DNA from: Acidilobaceae archaeon
GTDB taxonomy: Archaea; Thermoproteota; Thermoprotei_A; Sulfolobales; Acidilobaceae
Reading direction: 5' to 3'
Assembly (NCBI GenBank): GCA_027044005.1
Contig: JALUDK010000084.1
Span: 1 to 5,381, forward strand
Length of the DNA stretch: 5,381 nucleotides
Shown here: piece by piece, positions 1-5,035 of the stretch
Layout of the letters: the number at the start of each line of letters is the position of its first letter
Position numbering within the stretch: position 1 is the first letter of the stretch
Notes under the pieces: generated by a model
Databases searched by the model: none
The model's input: only the letters and a program-made list of their open reading frames with translations
What the model was told of the DNA's origin: nothing
Program-made: the position numbers and the translations under genes

Positions 1-227
1 GCCCTAATACCATCAACAAGCCCACCCCCCACTCCCACAGCCACCACCACTGGAGCGACAAGCCACGCATAGAGAAGCAGTATCCTACGTAAAACCCCAG
101 CATGATATAAGAGGGCAAAGCCAAGGAGCAGGGGAGGAACCAGGCACCCCATATACGTGGAGGCGATACCCCAAACCGCTAAGGCCACTCCGGTATAGGG
201 GTGTATCCTGGCCCTAGCAGGATACAC
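1..227 (-). CDS. ecfT: ECF transporter transmembrane subunit EcfT, N-terminal part (cut by window edge)
   Basis: This is a partial gene: 75 codons are visible and the frame stays open to the left edge. It reads VYPARARIHPYTG at the start, then hydrophobic segments at about residues 12-42 and 49-72, separated by a basic turn (LRRI, about 46-50). A short basic start ending in an HPYT-like turn, followed by closely packed helices, fits the EcfT/CbiQ family, the membrane scaffold that couples the two ATPases to an S subunit. The Ala-Arg coupling-helix motifs that would settle the family lie outside the window. The GTG start at 227 is chosen because GGTGG (238-234) sits 6 nt upstream and an in-frame stop lies at 251-249. 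The gene overlaps the end of the preceding ATPase gene by 14 nt, so it is very likely cotranscribed and translationally coupled. Family assignment rests mainly on membrane character and on context after two ECF-type ATPases. Confidence 0.72.
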   Translation of the reverse strand, partial: MYPARARIHPYTGVALAVWGIASTYMGCLVPPLLLGFALLYHAGVLRRILLLYAWLVAPVVVAVGVGGGLVDGIR

Positions 228-888
228 TCCTAACCACCCTACCCAGCACTAGCCCAACCTCCACAGCAAGCGGGCGGGGAAACCCAAGCCTATACAACTC
301 ATCCCCGTAAAACGCCTCCAGAGACGGTAGGTCCAGCACCACCCTGCCCCTATCCAGCACCACCACCCTATCAGCAACCTCCAAGGTAAAATCAAGGTCG
401 TGTGTAGCAAACACAACGGTCGTACCCAGGCCTGCTAGGAGCTTGGAGACTATCTCCCTCTCCTCCGGCCCCAGCCCGCTGGTGGGCTCATCTACGACAA
501 CAAGCTCAGGCCCCCATAGCGTGGCTAGCAGGATAGAGAGTAGCCTGGCCTGGCCCATGGATAGGGTGAAGGGTGGCCTATAAGCCAGGCCCCCGATACC
601 GTAAGACTCGAGAACCTCAGCCGCATAACCTCTATCGCCAGCAACCTCCTCCACCTCCTCCAAGACGGTCTGCCTATGGAAGGAGAAGTAGGGGTTCTGC
701 CATGAAGCCCCCACCCTGTCTGGGGCTTCAACCCTGCCTCTATCCGGCTTCAAGAGGCCAGCGATCACCCTTAGGAGGGTAGTCTTCCCACTACCATTGC
801 GGCCAAGGATAGCAACCACTCCACCGCTAGCCTCCAGGCTGACGCCCTGGAGGATCCTAACCCAGACATCCTCTAGCCTCAGCGACAC
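214..888 (-). CDS. ecfA: ECF/ABC transporter ATP-binding subunit (second of the pair)
   Basis: This is one of the two cytoplasmic ATPases of the ECF transporter. Numbering from the GTG at 888 (224 aa), it has Walker A GRNGSGKT (29-36), Q-loop SWQNP (Q64), signature LSMGQ (109-113), Walker B LVVVDEP (129-135, D133/E134) and H-switch ATHD (H163). The length is slightly short for an EcfA, with a reduced C-terminal tail. The start is ambiguous: GTG 900, ATG 897 and GTG 888 are all in frame. I prefer 888 because GGTGAT (901-896), an excellent match to the archaeal anti-SD, lies 7 nt before it and the first beta strand follows directly. From 888 it overlaps the upstream ATPase gene by 32 nt. Odd point: the D-loop reads SGLG rather than the usual SGLD, so the D-loop aspartate (residue 140) is glycine. 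The partner ATPase keeps its aspartate. The role as an ECF ATPase is inferred from ThiW and EcfT in the same operon. Confidence 0.88.
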   Translation of the reverse strand: MSLRLEDVWVRILQGVSLEASGGVVAILGRNGSGKTTLLRVIAGLLKPDRGRVEAPDRVGASWQNPYFSFHRQTVLEEVEEVAGDRGYAAEVLESYGIGGLAYRPPFTLSMGQARLLSILLATLWGPELVVVDEPTSGLGPEEREIVSKLLAGLGTTVVFATHDLDFTLEVADRVVVLDRGRVVLDLPSLEAFYGDELYRLGFPRPLAVEVGLVLGRVVRSVSC

Positions 889-1582
889 GGGCAGCATCAC
901 CTGGGCTCATTAGCTGGATCGCTATGCTCAAGGGAAGCCCTTCAGCATCACGCGGGGGCCCTGTGTACCTGATCCTGCCCTTCTCCATGTAGACTAGGTG
1001 GCTTGGCCACCCCCTTAGGCTGTGTAGCCTATGCTCCGCTACTATGACGGCCTTTACTCCCAGCATGGTTACTGCATCTAGGACCTTGGAGATGGATTGG
1101 GGGTCCACGTAGGCTAGGGGCTCGTCTAGCATGAGTATATCCGGTCCTGTTGCCAGGGCGCTTGCTATAGCAACCCTCTGCCTTTCACCGGTAGACATAG
1201 AGGAGACTCTCCTGTCTAGTAGATCCTCTATGCCAAGGGCCTTGGATATTGTATGTAGCCTGGCATCTATCTCATCCGGATCGAGGCCGAGATTCTCCAT
1301 CACATAGACTAGCTCCAGCCTGGGCGTGGGCATCAGGATAAAGGCATCAAAGTTCTGGGGCACTAGTACCGGTCTTCCCCCCAGGCTTATCCTACCCCTA
1401 ACTTCCCCTCCATAGACCCTAGCGGCCCCAGAGGCGACTCTTAGGAGAGTCGTCTTCCCACTCCCCGTTGTGCCCGTTACAAGGATCCTACCCCAGGGCA
1501 GTCTTAGGTTAACATCCTCCAGCGCCCACCCTGCCTGGCCCCTATACTTGTAGTAAACCCCCTCCATGACTATAGACGCCAT
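857..1582 (-). CDS. ecfA: ECF/ABC transporter ATP-binding subunit (first of the pair)
   Basis: This is the partner ATPase of the ECF energizing module. The 241-aa protein has Walker A GTTGSGKT (37-44), Q-loop VPQNFDA (Q76), a signature of the form MSTGERQR (129-136, replacing LSGGQ), Walker B ILMLDEP (149-155, D153/E154), D-loop YVD with D160 intact, and H-switch AEHR (H184). It is about as long as typical EcfA/CbiO proteins and ends in a short regulatory-like tail. The ATG at 1582 is preceded by GGTGG 7 nt away; ATG 1567 (residue 6) is a possible alternative. It overlaps the upstream P-loop NTPase gene by 13 nt and the downstream ATPase gene by 32 nt or more, showing an operon. The two ATPases are clearly diverged from one another and are expected to form a heterodimer. 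ATPase identity is certain; the ECF role comes from context with thiW and ecfT. Confidence 0.9.
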   Translation of the reverse strand: MASIVMEGVYYKYRGQAGWALEDVNLRLPWGRILVTGTTGSGKTTLLRVASGAARVYGGEVRGRISLGGRPVLVPQNFDAFILMPTPRLELVYVMENLGLDPDEIDARLHTISKALGIEDLLDRRVSSMSTGERQRVAIASALATGPDILMLDEPLAYVDPQSISKVLDAVTMLGVKAVIVAEHRLHSLRGWPSHLVYMEKGRIRYTGPPRDAEGLPLSIAIQLMSPGDAARVAEARGCLG

Positions 1583-2079
1583 ACCAGATCCACCACTCTA
1601 CCCAGCTCCTCCAGCCCCCGTGCCTCCCTCTCCCACAAGCCACACTCGTCCCTAAGCCTCTCCCCCATGTAGCTGTTTCCGACAAAGACCGTAGAAGCCT
1701 CTATGGCCTCTACTAGCAGCCTGGGATCACCTGCATGCAGGTGGATGGAGAGATCATTAATGGACAACACGGGGGTGGGGGACTCCAGATACTCCTGGAG
1801 CATGCTAGTAGTTACCCTAGCATTCTCCCTAGCCAGCCTCCAAGCCTTGTCACAGTCACCATGGGACATGAGCCTAGGGGCGTAGAGGCGAGCCCTGAGC
1901 ACCCTGGCCCCGGGCACCGGGGGCATTGGCCTGCCTACCCCTCTATAGTCGGGAGCCATATCTACCACGGTTATCCTCCTCCCGGACGCTATGGCTGATA
2001 ATGCTAGGAGTATCTTGTGCGTGAGCCTAGTCTTCCCAGCCCCGCTCTCCCCCACGATCAGGATCCTAAATGAGGCCAC
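1570..2079 (-). CDS. Small P-loop NTPase of unknown function in the ThiW transporter operon
   Basis: I do not recognise a characterised family. From GTG 2079 the protein has 169 aa. A first strand (FRILIV) leads into Walker A GESGAGKT (10-17). A second strand ends in ITVVDMAPD (36-44), with an Asp placed as in SIMIBI-class NTPases (MinD/DTBS-like). A third strand, PVLSINDLSI (about 103-112), offers a Walker B-type Asp (D109). A fourth strand, STVFVGNSYMG (129-139), ends in a Gly-Asn. It has no ABC signature, no Q-loop and no membrane segment, so it is not a third ABC ATPase. It lies between the ThiW S subunit gene (14-nt overlap) and the first ATPase gene (13-nt overlap), which implies a role in the same uptake or salvage process. 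The start is unsure: at GTG 2079 a GGAGG lies only 1 nt away, while an upstream TTG at 2115 would add 12 residues. It could be a kinase trapping the imported precursor, or a regulator or chaperone of the transporter. Both ideas are inference. Confidence 0.8.
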   Translation of the reverse strand: MASFRILIVGESGAGKTRLTHKILLALSAIASGRRITVVDMAPDYRGVGRPMPPVPGARVLRARLYAPRLMSHGDCDKAWRLARENARVTTSMLQEYLESPTPVLSINDLSIHLHAGDPRLLVEAIEASTVFVGNSYMGERLRDECGLWEREARGLEELGRVVDLVWRL

Positions 2080-2599
2080 TCCTCCTGAGTAGCCTGAGCG
2101 CCCCGAAGCCCGCAAGTGTACCTACCCCCGTGCTAGCAGCCCACACCAGCCAGATCGGGAGGAGGCCAGCCGCTAGCCAGGCTTCATACTTCCCCACCAG
2201 CGGGGCGAATATGTACAGGGCTAGTAGGAAGCCTATCACGGCGGTGCCGACAGGCTCGAGGAAAGCCGCGTACTCTGGGCTCCTACCCGCCCTCCTGAGG
2301 GCCACTGCGCCTAGACCCACAAGGATGGCTCCCGGGATCCCGCCGGGTATGGAGAATATTGTGCCTAGCCCCAGCATCATCCTCGCCAGGCCTATGAGCA
2401 GGGCTGCCGCTCCCGCCCATAGGGGGCCTAGCGTGACGCCCAGGATCACGTTGGTCATGTGCTGCCAGGGGAAGGCCTTGGTCGGGCCTATTGGTATGTG
2501 TATGGGGGAGAGTGCGATGGTCAGGCCTGACATGGTTACGAGCAGGGCTACCTTCCTCTCGGTGCTCCACTCCGCCGCCAACCAGCGCACCGTTACCAC
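2066..2599 (-). CDS. thiW: ThiW-family ECF substrate-binding membrane subunit (thiazole/thiamin-precursor uptake)
   Basis: This is an integral membrane S subunit that binds the substrate and docks on an EcfA/A'/T module. The 177-aa protein has hydrophobic segments at roughly 15-35, 52-72, 82-101, 115-135 and 140-170. Two conserved polar stretches match my recollection of ThiW: PIGPTKAFPWQHMTNVI (36-52) and SIPGGIPGAILVG (83-95). The length also fits an S subunit. In bacteria thiW is associated with TPP-controlled thiazole (hydroxyethylthiazole) salvage, so HET is the likely ligand; this is family knowledge, not visible here. It is the first gene of the minus-strand operon and faces the divergent thi genes. 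The GTG start at 2599 has no convincing SD, which suggests a leaderless or very short-leader mRNA. GTG 2590 (residue 4) is an alternative that suits the TATA-like spacing better. No TPP riboswitch fits in the 63 nt upstream. Confidence 0.85.
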   Translation of the reverse strand: MVTVRWLAAEWSTERKVALLVTMSGLTIALSPIHIPIGPTKAFPWQHMTNVILGVTLGPLWAGAAALLIGLARMMLGLGTIFSIPGGIPGAILVGLGAVALRRAGRSPEYAAFLEPVGTAVIGFLLALYIFAPLVGKYEAWLAAGLLPIWLVWAASTGVGTLAGFGALRLLRRSGLI

Positions 2600-2662
2600 T
2601 GTTAGGGGTAATGCTAATTAAACTTAGCAATATACACCCAGACAACCCGGAGGGTCCTCCTA
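2600..2662. promoter_or_regulatory. Divergent promoter region between the thiW operon and the thiN/thiDN operon
   Basis: These 63 nt are the only real intergenic region in the window and hold its most AT-rich patch (about 2610-2634). On the plus strand, AATTAAAC (2616-2623) can serve as a TATA-like box. A transcription start about 26 nt on, near 2645, would leave a short leader with GGAGG (2649-2653) before the TTG at 2663. On the minus strand the overlapping TTTAAT (2622-2617) predicts a start near 2593, almost on top of the thiW start codon, consistent with a leaderless transcript. The two core promoters therefore overlap, so one bound protein could control both operons. Box positions are read by eye and the start sites are inferred. 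Confidence 0.55.
2612..2629. repeat. 18-bp inverted repeat, candidate operator in the divergent promoter
   Basis: TGCTAA (2612-2617) and TTAGCA (2624-2629) are perfect 6-bp inverted arms around the 6-nt spacer TTAAAC. The repeat covers the TATA-like elements of both divergent promoters, where archaeal repressors often bind to block TBP. No other copy of this arrangement was noticed in the window. Archaeal thiamin genes are known to be controlled by ThiR proteins, which carry a ThiN-like ligand domain, but I cannot match this repeat to a known ThiR site. A perfect 6-bp inverted repeat with free spacing can also occur by chance in 63 nt, so this is a candidate only. Confidence 0.45.
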
Positions 2663-2668
2663 TTGGAG
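2649..2668 (+). promoter_or_regulatory. SD and start region with self-complementary sequence upstream of the ThiN-domain gene
   Basis: GGAGG (2649-2653) is the likely ribosome-binding site for the TTG start at 2663, with a 9-nt spacer. It is followed after GT by its exact inverse, CCTCC (2656-2660). Part of that (CTCC, 2657-2660) can also pair with GGAG (2665-2668) around a 4-nt loop containing the first bases of the start codon. Either pairing would touch translation initiation. The GGAGG/CCTCC loop is only 2 nt, so a full hairpin there is not possible in cis. Functional meaning is speculative. Confidence 0.3.
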
Positions 2669-3721
2669 CCACTAGTAGGACTCTACACATGCACAGGCGA
2701 CCCCCTAGTCTGTGCGGAGGCGGACATAGAGGCATTAGCACCACTCGGAGTCAAGGCAATCATAAATCCAAGCACGCAAGCTAAGCTAGGTGCCGTGAAA
2801 GTCTCTCATATACAGCCCCCGAAGGAGCTAAGGCATAGCGCGCCGATAGTAGCTGGGCCGGGCATAGACGAGGGCCTGGCATCCAGGCTAGGCGCATCAG
2901 TATACGTGGAGCCAGGCAGAGACACCGTCACGCTACAGGCGGGAGGCGAGAAAGCCACGATAAAAACGGTAGGATGCAGCCCCAAGGTCATCGCCAACAC
3001 CGCGGCAGCCCTAGCGGCAGGATACCTAGCCCTAGGCAGGGAGCCGAAAGACGCTGTGAATGAGGCGGCTAGGCTAGTAGGAGAAGCCATGCGATACTGG
3101 GGATGCAAGCCCAGGACGATAGCCCTCTTAGAGGCTAAGGCCTTCAAGGCCGAGGTCCTAGACCAGGTCAGGGAGGCGGCTAGGATGCTCATAGAGATGG
3201 GCGAGACTATAGTTAGGGCTGGCCTAGCGCCGGAGGTGGGGATCAATGTTGCCATGGCCCTACCCCGGCCCTATGCCACGGGTCCCGGTGATGTAGCCGC
3301 CATACCAGGCAGGATCAGGAGGGCAGGAAACAGGCTAGCCGCAGCGGCGTCGTGCCCGGAGATGGGGGCCTCGAGCCACCTGGCCAGGGCCATATTGGAG
3401 GTGATGAAGAGGCATCCAGAGGTGAGGGCGGGGGTGAACATACTCTACACGAGGAAGGTCCTAGAAGCGGCTAATAGGCTAGGCTACAAGGCTGCTGGCT
3501 ATGACAGGAGTATGGAACCGCCGGAAGTCAAGGCTAGGGAGGGGGCTACAATACCTTGGGGTGTCGGGGTGGCTCTAGAGAAGCTGGGGGGAGTTGAGCC
3601 AGACGTGATCTACCACTATGGGGACTGGGGGAAGGAGCCCATGGCAATAATATTCGGTAGGACCGCGGTGGAGGCAGTGGGTAAAGTAATGTCAATAGCA
3701 ACTATGATATCTAGGGGGTGA
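2663..3721 (+). CDS. thiN: ThiN-domain protein with degenerate ribokinase-like N-terminal region (thiamin-phosphate synthase-like)
   Basis: This is a 352-aa protein. Residues about 163-352 are a ThiN domain, the archaeal thiamin-phosphate synthase type: MALPRPYA (198-205), DVAAIPGRI (210-218), GASSHLA (236-241), YDRSMEPPEV (280-289) and PDVIYHYGDWGKEPM (313-327). R217 and H239 correspond to the Arg/His pair that I recall as catalytic in Pyrobaculum ThiN. Residues about 79-150 resemble the C-terminal part of ThiD/ribokinase-fold kinases. Residues 113-147 align by hand with ThiDN 214-246 at 15 of 33 positions, but the catalytic GTGC loop is replaced by GCSPK (104-108). Residues 1-60 are not recognised, and no helix-turn-helix is evident. 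The start is TTG 2663 with GGAGG 9 nt upstream; an in-frame stop at 2615-2617 leaves no standard codon further up. The stop lies 6 nt before thiDN, so one operon is likely. It may be the working TMP synthase or a ligand-sensing regulator. Confidence 0.82.
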   Translation: MEPLVGLYTCTGDPLVCAEADIEALAPLGVKAIINPSTQAKLGAVKVSHIQPPKELRHSAPIVAGPGIDEGLASRLGASVYVEPGRDTVTLQAGGEKATIKTVGCSPKVIANTAAALAAGYLALGREPKDAVNEAARLVGEAMRYWGCKPRTIALLEAKAFKAEVLDQVREAARMLIEMGETIVRAGLAPEVGINVAMALPRPYATGPGDVAAIPGRIRRAGNRLAAAASCPEMGASSHLARAILEVMKRHPEVRAGVNILYTRKVLEAANRLGYKAAGYDRSMEPPEVKAREGATIPWGVGVALEKLGGVEPDVIYHYGDWGKEPMAIIFGRTAVEAVGKVMSIATMISRG

Positions 3722-3727
3722 GCACTG

Positions 3728-5035
3728 GTGAGGGTGCCAACTGCTCTTACAATAGCTGGGAGTGACAGTGGTGGCGGGGCCGGTATACAGGCTGATCTTA
3801 AGACATTCGCAGTCATGGGAGTCCACGGGATGGCTGCGATAACAAGTGTGACCGCCCAGAACACGGTGGAGGTCAGGGCCATACATGATATACCGCCCAG
3901 CGTGGTCGTGGCCCAGATAGAGGCTGTTGCAGACGATATAGGAGTAGACGCCGCCAAGACTGGGATGCTCAGCAACAAGGAGATAATAGAAGCTCTAGCC
4001 AGGCCCCTCGACAGGTACGGCTTCCCACTAGTAGTAGACCCAGTAATGATAGCCAAGTCTGGGGCCAAGCTTCTGAGGGACGACGCTATAGAGGCCCTCA
4101 AGAGAGTAGTAATACCGAGAGCAACACTGGTGACGCCAAACGCGCCCGAGGCAGAGAGGCTCACAGGAATCCGGATAACAGGTGTAAGGGAGGCTAGGGA
4201 GGCTGCAAGGATAATAGTGGAGGACTACGGTGCCGAGGCTGCAATCGTCAAAGGAGGCCACCTAGAGGGGAGCCACTCAGTAGACGTACTCTACTACAAG
4301 GGAAGGACTATAGAGTACAAGATGCCCAGGATACACAAGGATACAACCCACGGCACGGGATGCGCATTCTCAGCAGCAATAGCCGCAGGCCTGGCAAAAG
4401 GGAGAAGCCTACCGGAGGCAGTGGAGGTGGCCAAAAGGTTCATAACAATGGCGATAGACTACGGACTCCCAATAGGCAGGGGACACGGCCCGGTAAACCC
4501 AGTCGCGTGGCAGGAGATACCCGCAGAGAGGTACAGAGTCCTAGAAGACCTTGCCGAAGCAGTGAGGATCCTCCAGTCGAACCAGGCGCAAGTGGCAAAG
4601 CTCATACCAGAGGTACAAATGAACATAGCAATGGCTCTACCACAACCCTACGCTAGGACCCCGATGGACGTAGCGGCCATCCCAGGCAGGATCGCGAGGC
4701 ACCGCGGCGGGATACTAGTCAAGGCCAGCCCCGAGTTCGGGGCGTCGAGGCACCTAGCCAACATACTACTAGAGGCGTCTAGGGTCAACCCTAGGATCAG
4801 GGCTGCGGCGAACGTGGCGTTAGTAGAGGGCATCGAGGATGCGCTCGCCAGGATGGGTATAGAGGCTAGGCGTATACAGGGTAGGCTAGCAAGCCAGCTC
4901 AGAGAGTGGGGAGAAGTCCCAGATGCTGCCGTGCTAGGCAAGGAGCCGGGCAGGGAGCCCCTAGTCATACTATTCGCGCCCAGAGCCAGCGAGGTTGCCG
5001 GGAGGATAGTGGCGCTGGCCAGGATGCTGGACTAG
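3728..5035 (+). CDS. thiDN: Bifunctional ThiD-ThiN fusion: HMP/HMP-phosphate kinase with C-terminal thiamin-phosphate synthase-type domain
   Basis: Residues 1-258 of this 435-aa cytoplasmic enzyme are a complete ThiD, which phosphorylates HMP and then HMP-P to HMP-PP. Visible motifs are GSDSGGGAGIQADLKT (11-26), AKTGML (76-81), DPVM (104-107), TPNAPEA (136-142), VKGGH (174-178) and the anion-hole loop GTGC (209-212). Residues about 270-435 are a ThiN domain, which in archaea joins HMP-PP and HET-P: ALPQPYA (303-309), DVAAIPGRI (314-322) and GASRH (338-342). R321 and H342 fall at the spacing I recall for the catalytic Arg/His of Pyrobaculum ThiN. The last part is divergent: the DRxxEPPEV and GDxGKEPM motifs of the neighbouring ThiN protein are reduced to VPDAAVLGKEPGREP (397-411). 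GTG 3728 follows GGTGA (3717-3721) by 6 nt, and that SD overlaps the upstream stop. The stop overlaps the convergent YkoE-like gene by 4 nt. Confidence 0.93.
   Translation: MRVPTALTIAGSDSGGGAGIQADLKTFAVMGVHGMAAITSVTAQNTVEVRAIHDIPPSVVVAQIEAVADDIGVDAAKTGMLSNKEIIEALARPLDRYGFPLVVDPVMIAKSGAKLLRDDAIEALKRVVIPRATLVTPNAPEAERLTGIRITGVREAREAARIIVEDYGAEAAIVKGGHLEGSHSVDVLYYKGRTIEYKMPRIHKDTTHGTGCAFSAAIAAGLAKGRSLPEAVEVAKRFITMAIDYGLPIGRGHGPVNPVAWQEIPAERYRVLEDLAEAVRILQSNQAQVAKLIPEVQMNIAMALPQPYARTPMDVAAIPGRIARHRGGILVKASPEFGASRHLANILLEASRVNPRIRAAANVALVEGIEDALARMGIEARRIQGRLASQLREWGEVPDAAVLGKEPGREPLVILFAPRASEVAGRIVALARMLD

Noticed and set aside
851..2060. Repeated AGGATCCT palindrome at about 851, 1483 and 2051
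   Set aside because: Each copy encodes the Arg-Ile-Leu of a strand (or its equivalent) in an NTPase gene. Shared codon preference explains it without a DNA-level function.
2070..2621. Long plus-strand open frame of 183 codons opposite thiW
   Set aside because: It is exactly antisense to thiW, is rich in Pro/Ser/Arg with no domain pattern, and crosses the divergent promoter. The minus-strand reading has clear ThiW motifs and membrane segments.
2600..2662. TPP riboswitch upstream of thiW or the thiN operon
   Set aside because: The gap is 63 nt, too short for the TPP aptamer plus an expression platform, and I could not find the conserved CUGAGA/ACCUGA-type elements.
2283..2744. Minus-strand open frame spanning the divergent promoter into thiW
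   Set aside because: It lies out of frame with thiW, is His/Pro/Gly rich with no recognisable domain, and would cover both promoters.
2663..3160. ThiR-type helix-turn-helix domain at the N-terminus of the ThiN-domain protein
   Set aside because: The first 160 residues show no convincing helix-turn-helix. The recognisable part resembles a degenerate ribokinase-fold C-terminus instead, so I did not name the gene thiR.
3616..4164. Minus-strand open frame of 182 codons within the ThiN-domain gene and thiDN
   Set aside because: It is antisense to strong ThiD motifs (GSDSGGGAG, DPVM). Its Ala/Ser/Thr-rich, repetitive composition is typical of a shadow of a GC-rich gene.
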